From Candidatus Aegiribacteria sp. (GTDB lineage: Bacteria; Fermentibacterota; Fermentibacteria; Fermentibacterales; JCC-6), in assembly GCA_030600975.1 (NCBI GenBank), contig JAUVUL010000049.1:1-8263 (forward strand): DNA of 8,263 nucleotides. Direction: 5' to 3'. The position numbers and the translations under genes are program-made. Under the pieces are notes generated by a model, which saw nothing but the letters and a program-made list of their open reading frames with translations, searched no databases and had not been told where the DNA came from. Below are positions 1 to 6,708 of the stretch, piece after piece. Position 1 is the stretch's first letter, and every line of letters starts with the position of its first letter.

Positions 1-1
1 A

Positions 2-376
2 ATACTGCGCAACCGTATGCTGCAGGAGAACAAGCCGGATATTTTCAGTTCGGTCTCTGCTGCATTGCCACTCAGGAATGTGACAGTGCCCCGTCATCAT
101 ATGACTGGACTGGTACATATGCTGCCGCCCAAAGTCTTTACTGCAGGACCGGGGGAAGAAACAACTCGATTGTCAGCTCTACCGGTGGATCCTGTTGCTA
201 GAGTTACGATGGGAATCTCCGGTCGTTCAACCAGGGTTTCCGGAGCAATGACAGGTCGCTTCACCAACACAAGGCAACAGGGGAGTTACAACGTTATTGT
301 GACCGCAACAGGTATTTCACCTGTTTCGAATACCCGATTTGTTCGAAAGGAGATGGTCAGTGTGCTGATCAGGTAG
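2..376 (+). CDS. C-terminal end of a probable surface or secreted protein with a beta-sandwich domain (5' end outside the window)
   Basis: The frame is open from the window edge to a TAG at 374-376, so this is the 3' end of a longer gene; the internal ATG at 17 is probably not its start. The last 60 or so residues read as alternating beta-strands: RVTMGISGR, MTGRFTNTRQQGSYNVIV, TATG, then FVRKEMVSVLIR. The pattern 'GxFxDT...GxYxVxVxATG...FxRxxxxSVLI' recalls the C-terminal Ig-like or choice-of-anchor-type domains found behind von Willebrand A domains or other exported modules. That likeness is from memory and was not searched. The first 60 residues (to about 190) fit no fold I recognise. A second frame (1-201) is also open over that part, so a decayed or frameshifted 5' portion is possible. 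The gene converges on the small ORF at 435-578, with 58 bases between them and no clear terminator. Confidence 0.5.
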   Translation: MLRNRMLQENKPDIFSSVSAALPLRNVTVPRHHMTGLVHMLPPKVFTAGPGEETTRLSALPVDPVARVTMGISGRSTRVSGAMTGRFTNTRQQGSYNVIVTATGISPVSNTRFVRKEMVSVLIR

Positions 377-434
377 AAACTTCGGAATTGGGTGAAGCTA
401 TGAGGGGATGAAGTCTTCAGGGTAGAACTCGAAG

Positions 435-578
435 TTACATCAATCCAAGTTCCCCCAGATCGTATAGTCGAGTTGTTCTGTCTGACCCTGCCGCCTGTAT
501 AAAGTCTTCTCTGTCAACAACCCTGTAAACTTCTTCCCCGCCATGCAACAGGGCAAGCGCGATCAGCAGAAGAAGCAT
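435..578 (-). CDS. Small 47-residue ORF with hydrophobic N-terminus and strong ribosome binding site
   Basis: Reading on the minus strand, ATG at 578-576 is preceded by AGGAGG with a six-base spacer, the strongest Shine-Dalgarno match in the window. The product begins MLLLLIALALLHGGEEVYRV and then becomes charged (VVDREDFIQAAGSDRTTRLY), ending at a TAA at 437-435. The start looks like a very short secretion signal or lipid-facing segment without the usual N-terminal positive charge. I do not recognise the family. It could be a real small exported peptide, or the surviving 5' end of a longer secreted-protein gene. In favour of the second, another frame just beyond the stop gives FEFYPEDFIPS followed by a stop, which resembles a natural protein end. 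It is divergent from the TPR gene at 790 and shares its 5' region. Confidence 0.45.
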   Translation of the reverse strand: MLLLLIALALLHGGEEVYRVVDREDFIQAAGSDRTTRLYDLGELGLM

Positions 579-584
579 ACTTCC

Positions 585-590
585 CCTCCT
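585..590 (-). promoter_or_regulatory. Strong Shine-Dalgarno site of the small ORF
   Basis: The minus strand reads AGGAGG, six bases upstream of the ATG at 578. A full consensus site at ideal spacing is the main reason to accept the 47-residue ORF as translated. Confidence 0.55.
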
Positions 591-623
591 TTAGATTCCG
601 TTTCCTCTTGAGCACGCAGAAAA

Positions 624-653
624 TTGTTCAACACCGGTTGTTTTATTTATAAT
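624..653 (+). promoter_or_regulatory. Candidate sigma70-type promoter for the TPR gene
   Basis: A perfect TATAAT (648-653) lies 18 bases after TTGTTC (624-629), which matches the -35 consensus at only three of six positions. Transcription would begin near 660, leaving an untranslated leader of about 130 bases before the ATG at 790. The surrounding 640-656 stretch is AT-rich. The same AT-rich block could also serve the divergent small ORF, but I see no good -35 on the minus strand. Confidence 0.4.
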
Positions 654-789
654 AATGTTGGTGTGCTTGTGCATACATTTAACGGATATGGCTTTCTGTG
701 GGAATTTACTGACAAAGAACATGGGTATCATCTTCAAATGAAAAAAGAGATCTGGTTTTACTGATTACTACATGTGAAGGGGTTATGGA

Positions 790-2442
790 ATGATTGTTAC
801 GGACAGAATATCTTATGGGTTAGCGGCGCTCATTGTTACAACATTTCTGATGTTCAGCGTCTCTACCGCGATAGCAGATGAGGGTGAGGAGATTCTTATT
901 CTTGTTGGAGGGATGGATGGTCCTGATCCTGCAGCTTATCCTGTGGGTGAGACTGTCATTCGCTGGATGCAGTCCATCATAGAACCTGAAGGCAATATAG
1001 AACTCAGGCTCCATGACAGAGTGGTACCGATAGAGGAATTCGGTGCTTTTTACACTGAAGCCTATGCAGCTGGTGCAGAAGGAGTAGTTATCGGCTTGTA
1101 CTACATTGAAGGCTCAAACGTTTCTCTGAGGATCGGATCAACTAAGATAGTGAGTGACAATGTGGGAACTGATCTTGAAATAAATATTGATAATGATGAC
1201 GAGTTAATCCGCTTCAGCGTAGACTTACTGAACGATCATTCTTCTCCCCCTGACCGGATAAGGTACTTTTCCCACTTCATGGCTGCCTCGATTTATTACG
1301 ATTCCGGACAATTCGAAAGAGCCATGGTTGAGATTAACTATGCAATTGAAAATGCAGTAACCATGCCTGCCGAAGTGCTTTCCGGATTGTATTCTTTCCT
1401 AGGTCTCCTGCAGGGAAAGGCGTTTTATAACTACGAAGCAGCTCTTGCTGATTACAACACCGCCCTTGAGCTGGATAGCACTAACTACAAAGCCCTTTCA
1501 AACCGGGCTTATGTGCTGACTCTTATGGGGCGCTATGAAGAAGCATTCGCGGATTGTAATACCAAAGTCGAAATCTTCCCTGATACTGCAGATGCCTACT
1601 ACGATCGGGCTGCGTTTCTAATGGATGCAGGATACTTCGAGGAAGCACTCTCGGATTATCAAATCGCGATCGAACTTGCTCCTGATAACCCGTACTATCT
1701 CTATGATTCAGGATTATGCTACACGTACATGGGTAATCTCGATTACGCCATTCAAGTTTTCAGCAACCTGATCGATGAGTATCCTCAATATCTGGAAGCG
1801 TACATTGACAGGGCTCTGATCTATATCATGCGGGATGAAATCGAGATGGCTCACGAAAGCCTCCTTCAGGCGCTGGAGATAGACGATAGTTACTCGCGGA
1901 TATATAACGGACTGGCATTGACCACAGCACATATGGAGCAATGGGCAGATGCACTTGAGTACGCGAACAGGGGAATGGAACTGAACCCAACAGACGAAAA
2001 TTTCTACAAAGTTGCCGGTGCTGCTTATATGAGATTGGGTGATTTTGACAGTGCTCTATATGAATTCGAGCGGACATACGAAGTGATTATGACCTTTCAC
2101 AATGGTATAGACCCACAGGGTTCACCCGTGCAGAACATAGTTGATCTGATTGATGAACTCAGGGAAATATCGGAAATGGATCGTAATTCCAGTGAGTACT
2201 TCTACGCCAGGGGTTACCAGTACTCCGAGCTCGATGAATTCGAGAAGGCAGCAGAGGAGTTCAGCGAAGCGGTCAGGCTTGATCCTGATTTTGAGGACGC
2301 ATATTACATGCGGGGGCTTTGCTGCATGAGAACGGGAGATACTGAACAGGCTATGGCTGACATGGAAACCGTTATCGGTATGACGACCATTCCGTCCAGG
2401 AAGAGAATTGCGGAGCAGAATCTGCTGCAGCTCTCAGATTGA
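790..2442 (+). CDS. Exported TPR-repeat protein with an N-terminal TolB-like-looking domain
   Basis: 550 residues. Residues 1-29 form a signal peptide (hydrophobic 11-28, likely cut after AIA before Asp30), so the protein should act outside the cytoplasm. Residues 34-147 are a separate alpha/beta domain with strands ILILVG, GVVIGLYYIEGSN and VSLRIGSTKIV, then a helix DELIRFSVDLL; this order resembles the TolB-N-like domain preceding TPRs in many signalling cyclases, though the match is weak. From about 156 to the end are roughly ten 34-residue TPR units with the W/L-G-Y-A-F-A-P pattern, clearest at 233-300 (YKALSNRAYVLTLMGRYEEA; YYDRAAFLMDAGYFEEALSD) and 468-500 (YFYARGYQYSELDEFEKAAE). A less regular stretch, 435-465, splits the array. 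TPRs bind proteins, so a scaffold or sensor role is inferred. AAGGGG at 777-782 precedes the ATG. It converges on the cyclase gene with only 35 bases between stops and no evident terminator. Confidence 0.85.
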   Translation: MIVTDRISYGLAALIVTTFLMFSVSTAIADEGEEILILVGGMDGPDPAAYPVGETVIRWMQSIIEPEGNIELRLHDRVVPIEEFGAFYTEAYAAGAEGVVIGLYYIEGSNVSLRIGSTKIVSDNVGTDLEINIDNDDELIRFSVDLLNDHSSPPDRIRYFSHFMAASIYYDSGQFERAMVEINYAIENAVTMPAEVLSGLYSFLGLLQGKAFYNYEAALADYNTALELDSTNYKALSNRAYVLTLMGRYEEAFADCNTKVEIFPDTADAYYDRAAFLMDAGYFEEALSDYQIAIELAPDNPYYLYDSGLCYTYMGNLDYAIQVFSNLIDEYPQYLEAYIDRALIYIMRDEIEMAHESLLQALEIDDSYSRIYNGLALTTAHMEQWADALEYANRGMELNPTDENFYKVAGAAYMRLGDFDSALYEFERTYEVIMTFHNGIDPQGSPVQNIVDLIDELREISEMDRNSSEYFYARGYQYSELDEFEKAAEEFSEAVRLDPDFEDAYYMRGLCCMRTGDTEQAMADMETVIGMTTIPSRKRIAEQNLLQLSD

Positions 2443-2477
2443 TTTTTCCAAAGGAACGGACACTCATGTACCAGGGC

Positions 2478-3788
2478 TCAACGTAATCCACCGAATTGGT
2501 TCGCTGCTTCTCTGAATTCCGCATGAGTGATTACATCATCTCCGTTGAGATCAGCCCTCATGATGCGGCCACGCCCCTGCTGGGGCACTTCATCGAGAGT
2601 GATTTGATTATCACGATTAAGGTCCAGTCTCAGAAAAAACTCCTCCGGGGTGCCTGATTGAGGGGGATCTTGATCAGGAGCAGGGCTGTCAGATGGATGT
2701 ACCTCAGGAGGGTATGATTGCATATCCAGTACGTTTGTTTGCTGTTGATCTAAAGCGATCTTTAACTCGGTCAGGCTTACCGTGCCATCCTGATTCTGAT
2801 CAGCCAGCATGATGCGGTCGCGCAGACGCTCAGGCAGCTCATCAGGGGAAAGACAATCGTCGTCGTTAAGGTCGAGCTGATGGAAAATCAGCTCCTGGAG
2901 TTCTTCCCGCTGCCGTATCATGTTCATTGCTTCCTTGAATTCCTGAACACTGACGGCACCATCCTGATCCATATCAGCCCTCATCAGTCGTTCTCTGTAT
3001 TGATCAGGAAGCTCATCGGGTGTAAGTTTAAGATCGCTGTTCAGGTCGAGTCGGTTGAACTCCGCAGATATTTCCGTTCGTTCAGCGGATGCGTTGCGCA
3101 ATGATTTCAAGGCTTTCAATCCAAGAAAACCAACAATTACAGCAGCCATAATTCCAACTATTCTCCAGAACTTTTTTCCGCTGCGTGTTTTAGCAGGTGC
3201 CTTATACGAGAAAGTTGTAATGCCCGGGGATGCTTCATCTGATTCAACAATATTGTATAGATGTACTTCTTCTTTAATGTTCTTAAGCTGTTTTGGTCCC
3301 TGATATACGGTTTTGAGGGCAAGACGCGTTTTAACGACTTCGTACAGTGCCTGGGAAATGCAGATACCGCCATTGGGAGCTTCGGATTGCAGGCGTGCCG
3401 CGATATTGACGCCATCGCCCATAGCGTCATCATCACTCACATATACATCCCCTAAATGAATACCGATGCGATGGATCAGCACTTCATTTTCCGCTAATGA
3501 TCCGGATTGTTCTTTGAAATGCCTTTGTATCTCCCTGGCACATTCAACGGCATGTACTCCGCTTTCGAAAATGGCTAGACAGCCATCTCCCATTGATTTG
3601 AGTACCCGTCCTTCAAACTGCTGACAGAGATCACTGATGACTCTGATATCCCGCTTCAGCAGTAACATGACATGATCTTCATTATCGCCCATCAACCGGC
3701 TGGAACCTGCAACATCGGTAAACATGATCGCTGCCAGTCTCCGGCGTCCCAGCGGTTCTGGTCTTTCTGAAGGGGGACGGTTTTCCAT
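2478..3788 (-). CDS. Class III adenylate cyclase, membrane-anchored, with six C-terminal EF-hands
   Basis: 436 residues. Residues 16-182 are a class III cyclase domain that should convert ATP to cAMP as a homodimer. Visible active-site residues: metal-binding Asp25 (FTDVAGSS) and Asp68 (KSMGDG), base-selecting Lys64 and Asp121, and transition-state Asn128 and Arg132 (GDGVNIAARL). Lys plus Asp points to ATP rather than GTP. After a linker, residues 207-227 (WRIVGIMAAVIVGFLGLKAL) form one membrane helix with basic residues (TRSGKK) before it, which predicts cyclase inside and C-terminus outside. The outer part holds six EF-hand loops starting at Asp248, 272, 306, 330, 389 and 412, each D-x-N/D-x-D with a Glu at position 12, so calcium binding is likely. 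A Pro-rich linker (359-381) precedes the last pair. AAGAGGAT lies before the ATG, and a strong promoter lies about 110 bases upstream. No signal peptide is present. Calcium control of cAMP is inference. Confidence 0.9.
   Translation of the reverse strand: MENRPPSERPEPLGRRRLAAIMFTDVAGSSRLMGDNEDHVMLLLKRDIRVISDLCQQFEGRVLKSMGDGCLAIFESGVHAVECAREIQRHFKEQSGSLAENEVLIHRIGIHLGDVYVSDDDAMGDGVNIAARLQSEAPNGGICISQALYEVVKTRLALKTVYQGPKQLKNIKEEVHLYNIVESDEASPGITTFSYKAPAKTRSGKKFWRIVGIMAAVIVGFLGLKALKSLRNASAERTEISAEFNRLDLNSDLKLTPDELPDQYRERLMRADMDQDGAVSVQEFKEAMNMIRQREELQELIFHQLDLNDDDCLSPDELPERLRDRIMLADQNQDGTVSLTELKIALDQQQTNVLDMQSYPPEVHPSDSPAPDQDPPQSGTPEEFFLRLDLNRDNQITLDEVPQQGRGRIMRADLNGDDVITHAEFREAANQFGGLR
2520..3047 (-). 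repeat. Three tandem-duplicated EF-hand pair modules inside the cyclase gene
   Basis: Three copies of a two-loop unit lie at about 3047-2940, 2873-2766 and 2624-2520. Each encodes the pattern RLDLNxDxxLxxDELP, then RxRIMxAD, then a second DxNxDG loop with an E-F or E-L. The two loops of a pair are 23 or 24 residues apart. The copies are also alike at the DNA level, for example gatcagcc followed by catgatgcgg in two of them. This points to duplication of one ancestral EF-hand pair. Distances between copies differ because of a Pro/Asp/Gln-rich linker before the third. Confidence 0.8.
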
Positions 3789-3866
3789 AGCTCAAATCCT
3801 CTTCATTATTTGCACAACCTGTCTTCAACTTCACAGGATGTGATGTAACATTATCAGGAACCTAAA

Positions 3867-3895
3867 TTGAGAGGTTCGCCTGTTTTCACTCTCAA
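3867..3895. promoter_or_regulatory. Inverted repeat at the expected transcription start of the cyclase gene
   Basis: TTGAGAG (3867-3873) and CTCTCAA (3889-3895) form a perfect 7-base inverted repeat around a 15-base centre. The upper arm begins just 3 bases downstream of the -10 box on the minus strand. It could be an operator for a dimeric repressor, or a stem-loop at the very 5' end of the mRNA. The sequence alone cannot separate these. Confidence 0.4.
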
Positions 3896-3898
3896 ATC

Positions 3899-3927
3899 AT
3901 CATAAATCACCTTTGCTTACCAGTCAA
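3899..3927 (-). promoter_or_regulatory. Sigma70-type promoter of the EF-hand cyclase gene
   Basis: On the minus strand TTGACT (3927-3922) is followed after exactly 17 bases by TATGAT (3904-3899); each hexamer matches consensus at five of six positions. Transcription should begin near 3891-3893, giving a leader of about 100 bases before the ATG at 3788. It is the best promoter match I found in the window, and it shows that the cyclase gene need not depend on readthrough from the operon upstream. Confidence 0.65.
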
Positions 3928-4018
3928 TCTGATCATTTCTACAGTTCGGGGATTAATCGAGAGTTGTGGAATCTGATCAACCGGGTAGGTTCCAGGCAGT
4001 ACTCAGGCTTATCATCAT

Positions 4019-4041
4019 GTGAAAGAGGTTGCTTCTTTCAC
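4019..4041. terminator. Stem-loop after the DUF3298 gene, possible terminator
   Basis: GTGAAAGA (4019-4026) and TCTTTCAC (4034-4041) pair perfectly over eight bases around a 7-base loop, 26 bases beyond the stop of the minus-strand gene ending at 4067. No run of T follows on the minus strand (ATGATGATAAG), so it is a weak intrinsic terminator at best. It may instead protect the mRNA 3' end. Confidence 0.4.
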
Positions 4042-4066
4042 TGCGGGGAGTTGCTGAGTCATCAGT

Positions 4067-4693
4067 TCAATCGACCGGAACGTACACCTCTACGGGTCCG
4101 CATGCGTAACAGGCAACCTGGTAGGGCGGGAAAATGACCGTGTAACCAGCGATGCCGCCGTTCTCATTCGGGACGGGAATAAGGGTGTGATAGTTCTCCG
4201 GGGTTGGAGATGCGCCCTCCTCTGCCCAGCCTTCATCCACGAGCAGTTCATTCAGCTGAACCATGACCTCTTCTGCGAAGGTTTCGAATTCTGCCTGTCC
4301 TCCCAGGCGTTCAACAGGTCCGATGACCGAATCAGTGGCGAGATCGAATACAAAGGCTCGTGTCCAGGAGTTCCCATGGGCACCTCCGCTGTATTCCCAC
4401 ATCCATGCTATTATGCAGAGCATGCCGTCCGGTGAGGGTTCATGGCTGAAGCTGATCTCCAGGGTCCATTCCATCGGTAAGGGATCATCCTGGAAATACT
4501 CCTCGAAGTTATCCTTGAAGGTCTGTATCTGTCCTGAGGCGAACTCCTCAAGCCTCTCCCCTACAGCTTCATTCTCCAGGGCTTCAGCAGGATAATGCAC
4601 GGATACGGAATAATACTCAGTGTTTTCTGTCCATAGAGTATCAGTTAACGAACCCTGGGCAGCAATGAGTAACGCAATGCAGAAGCAGATCAT
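4067..4693 (-). CDS. Small exported DUF3298/RsiV-type protein
   Basis: 208 residues. The first 14 or so (MICFCIALLIAAQGSL) form a short signal peptide, so the product should be exported; Cys3 and Cys5 lie too early for a standard lipobox. The rest fits the DUF4163/DUF3298 pair known from the anti-sigma factor RsiV and the deacetylase PdaC: YYSVSVHYPA near the start, the signature YSGGAHG at 101-107, FVFDLATDSVIG, and the terminal strand pattern YTVIFPPYQVACYACGPVEV at 184-203. In this family the last motif is usually PYxxAPYAAGPxxVxIP; here Cys195 and Cys198 replace residues near its centre. There is no attached membrane anchor, sigma-binding helix or deacetylase domain, so the role is open; lysozyme-like ligand binding as in RsiV is only a hint. 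It follows the large upstream gene with an ATGA overlap at 4693-4690 and its own AAGGGAA site at 4707-4701, which indicates coupled translation. Confidence 0.8.
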   Translation of the reverse strand: MICFCIALLIAAQGSLTDTLWTENTEYYSVSVHYPAEALENEAVGERLEEFASGQIQTFKDNFEEYFQDDPLPMEWTLEISFSHEPSPDGMLCIIAWMWEYSGGAHGNSWTRAFVFDLATDSVIGPVERLGGQAEFETFAEEVMVQLNELLVDEGWAEEGASPTPENYHTLIPVPNENGGIAGYTVIFPPYQVACYACGPVEVYVPVD

Positions 4694-6693
4694 TTTAGTT
4701 TTCCCTTCTTCACAATCCCAAGTACGATCTCCGAAAGGCTGTTCATCAGTATCCGGTATCTGGATTCCCTGATAGATCTCAGTTCTTCATTCAGAACCTT
4801 TGTGTTAATTTTACGTTTCTTTCGCAGTAGTGAGTCATAATCCCTGATCATCATTCTTCTGTGGTCTGCTATAGTTTTGTAGATGATCTCCTGGTCGGTC
4901 TTATCTATCCTGTCGAAGTTCTTCAGGACTCCACTGATGGCATTTTCGACTGATTCTCTGTGTCTTGCTGCACCTCTTATTATGTTTTTTCTTACATTGA
5001 TAAGATCCAGCATGAAAATACTCCGCCTCAGGTATGGACCCAGTATCCATGTCCTCAGGTCAAATTGAACGTACTTCAGATGGGGAGGTTCGATCCCGGT
5101 GAACATCAGCCGGTTCCTGACCCACAGACGGGTTTCCTTCTCGATACGCTGGCCAACTTCATCCTCACATTCCAGGTAAACATCGATGTAAGAATTCCGA
5201 TCAAAATCCTGATCTGTAAAACCATCCCTGATTGGGGGGGTTGCGCTGTTACCGGCAAGAATGTCATTCAGGCAGAAGTTTTCGATATCCGTGACGTCCT
5301 GATGCCTTTCGACCAACATGGCTGGTGCTGAATCCGGCGTTGAATGGATCCAGTAGGAAATATGCAGTCCTTCCTCCCTGTTCAAGAACCTGAGAGTTCT
5401 TTTTGCACAGCTGATTTTCTCTTTTATGAACCCGAAAGCCAGTCCTGCACCGAAAAGGTTCACTGCAAGAGGTGCGTTTATGTCCCAGGGTTCCAGGGCC
5501 TTGCTGCCTTTCACGTAGACGGTCTGCTCGGGCGGTATCTCTCCGTGGATCGATTCATCGTAGTCTTCCCTTACCGTGACCTGATCGGAAGTGAGCCCAT
5601 ATACCTTGTCACTGTCGGCATATCCGTATTCAAAATAGTCCGGCCACAGCGTGAAGAAGGTCTTTATCATTTCCGGACGCTGAGGTGTGTAGTCAACTCT
5701 GTGAGTTTCACCTGGAAAATCCACTCGGATCTCTCTGGAGGCATAGGTGTTCGTATCAATTATAAGTTTTGCATCGAAGAGTTTCTCACCTGAGGCTGAA
5801 TTCAGCAGGTAGCGAAGGCGCGTATCCGATTGACCGTAGGAAGAACTGGTGCCGGTGCCGTGAAGTACTGCTAAATCGTCAAGCGAGGAGAAATCCCCCT
5901 CTGTATACGAAAGAAGAGCATCATTGTTGTCTATCTTAAGGCTGTGGTAAGGAATTACGTTTCCATTCCAGTTCAGTGATATGCGAACTGTATCCAGCCT
6001 GTGTTTCAAATCAGTGAAGGTGTTGGTATGCACTTCTCTCGAGACTGATACCATCGAAACGCTCGAAGTTATGCTCGGAACTACTATGGGCTCGTTGTAG
6101 GGCCACTGAAAGATCCCGTAGATCGAACCGCGGTTATTTAAGCCGATTGCTCCATTTCCGTAGCCGTTCCTGCTTATCTGAATAACAGTGTTGTCAGCTT
6201 CCTCTTCGGGGGCCGATATGAAGTCCTCTCCACTAACATAGGGATCGTAAACAAATAACCTGCAGGTATCACTGTTGACGAACGTGAAGTGATGCAGAAG
6301 AACCGGATAGACAGCATCATCCTGGTCCACGTTTGACCCTACTCCTGATATGACCATAAGGATCACGGGAGTGTTGATGCTATCCAGTGTATCGAGAAGG
6401 TTCCAGCTTTCCGTCATCCTGTTCTGATCTGTCTTCAGGGCGGTCCAGCTGTTGATCTCCGATTCCAGTGCCGGAGTAAGAATAATTGATTGCCTGTCAT
6501 GAAGATGCTGCCATTCTGTGCTTCCATCATTCGGGCAGCCAGTGATGTCTGGTATAACTATGCCATTGTAGAATCTGTCCAGAACCGTGTAGCACATGCC
6601 CAGCGCTATTCCGAAGCCGAAATCGTTCACATAGCGCCACCCGTGAACACTTGGCAGTAAGAAAGTATCCTTGTTGTAGATATTGTAAAGCAT
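4690..6693 (-). CDS. Papain-like-fold protein, probably catalytically dead, with long beta and helical C-terminal parts
   Basis: 667 residues from Met at 6693. That start has GGAGG eight bases upstream; an in-frame ATG five codons earlier (6708) has no well-placed site, and a stop lies just above it. Residues 28-45 (GIALGMCYTVLDRFYNG) and 133-151 (LHHFTFVNSDTCRLFVYDP) resemble a papain-like hypothetical family I recall with GLCGGMxxxxxDYF and HxVLAxGY...LYVYDPN. In that alignment the catalytic Cys is Ala30, while His134/135 and Asp150 remain; Cys34 is shifted four residues. A GIFQWPY motif near 193-199 also fits the family. Residues 205-550 are mostly beta-rich and unrecognised. Residues 556-667 are highly charged and helical, perhaps coiled coil, with KKRK and a KKGKLK end. 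No signal peptide is seen, so a cytoplasmic place is likely unless export is unconventional. It is the first gene of an operon with the DUF3298 gene. Confidence 0.75.
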   Translation of the reverse strand: MLYNIYNKDTFLLPSVHGWRYVNDFGFGIALGMCYTVLDRFYNGIVIPDITGCPNDGSTEWQHLHDRQSIILTPALESEINSWTALKTDQNRMTESWNLLDTLDSINTPVILMVISGVGSNVDQDDAVYPVLLHHFTFVNSDTCRLFVYDPYVSGEDFISAPEEEADNTVIQISRNGYGNGAIGLNNRGSIYGIFQWPYNEPIVVPSITSSVSMVSVSREVHTNTFTDLKHRLDTVRISLNWNGNVIPYHSLKIDNNDALLSYTEGDFSSLDDLAVLHGTGTSSSYGQSDTRLRYLLNSASGEKLFDAKLIIDTNTYASREIRVDFPGETHRVDYTPQRPEMIKTFFTLWPDYFEYGYADSDKVYGLTSDQVTVREDYDESIHGEIPPEQTVYVKGSKALEPWDINAPLAVNLFGAGLAFGFIKEKISCAKRTLRFLNREEGLHISYWIHSTPDSAPAMLVERHQDVTDIENFCLNDILAGNSATPPIRDGFTDQDFDRNSYIDVYLECEDEVGQRIEKETRLWVRNRLMFTGIEPPHLKYVQFDLRTWILGPYLRRSIFMLDLINVRKNIIRGAARHRESVENAISGVLKNFDRIDKTDQEIIYKTIADHRRMMIRDYDSLLRKKRKINTKVLNEELRSIRESRYRILMNSLSEIVLGIVKKGKLK

Positions 6694-6701
6694 GAGTTCC
6701 C

Positions 6702-6706
6702 CCTCC
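6702..6706 (-). promoter_or_regulatory. Ribosome binding site that sets the start at 6693
   Basis: Minus-strand GGAGG lies eight bases before the ATG at 6693-6691. It overlaps the alternative ATG at 6708-6706, which has only CAGGGG three bases away. This favours the shorter product, by five residues. Confidence 0.6.
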
Positions 6707-6708
6707 AT

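Noticed and set aside
2443..2477. Gap between the convergent TPR and cyclase genes, checked for a shared terminator.
   Set aside because: No inverted repeat with flanking A and T runs can be seen in these 35 bases.
3913..4137. Plus-strand frame of 74 residues between the cyclase and DUF3298 genes.
   Set aside because: It runs over the cyclase promoter, the stem-loop and the antisense end of the DUF3298 gene, with atypical composition and no ribosome binding site.
5344..5793. Plus-strand frame of 149 residues inside the papain-like gene.
   Set aside because: It lies wholly opposite a long coherent gene and shows no domain pattern; an antisense shadow.
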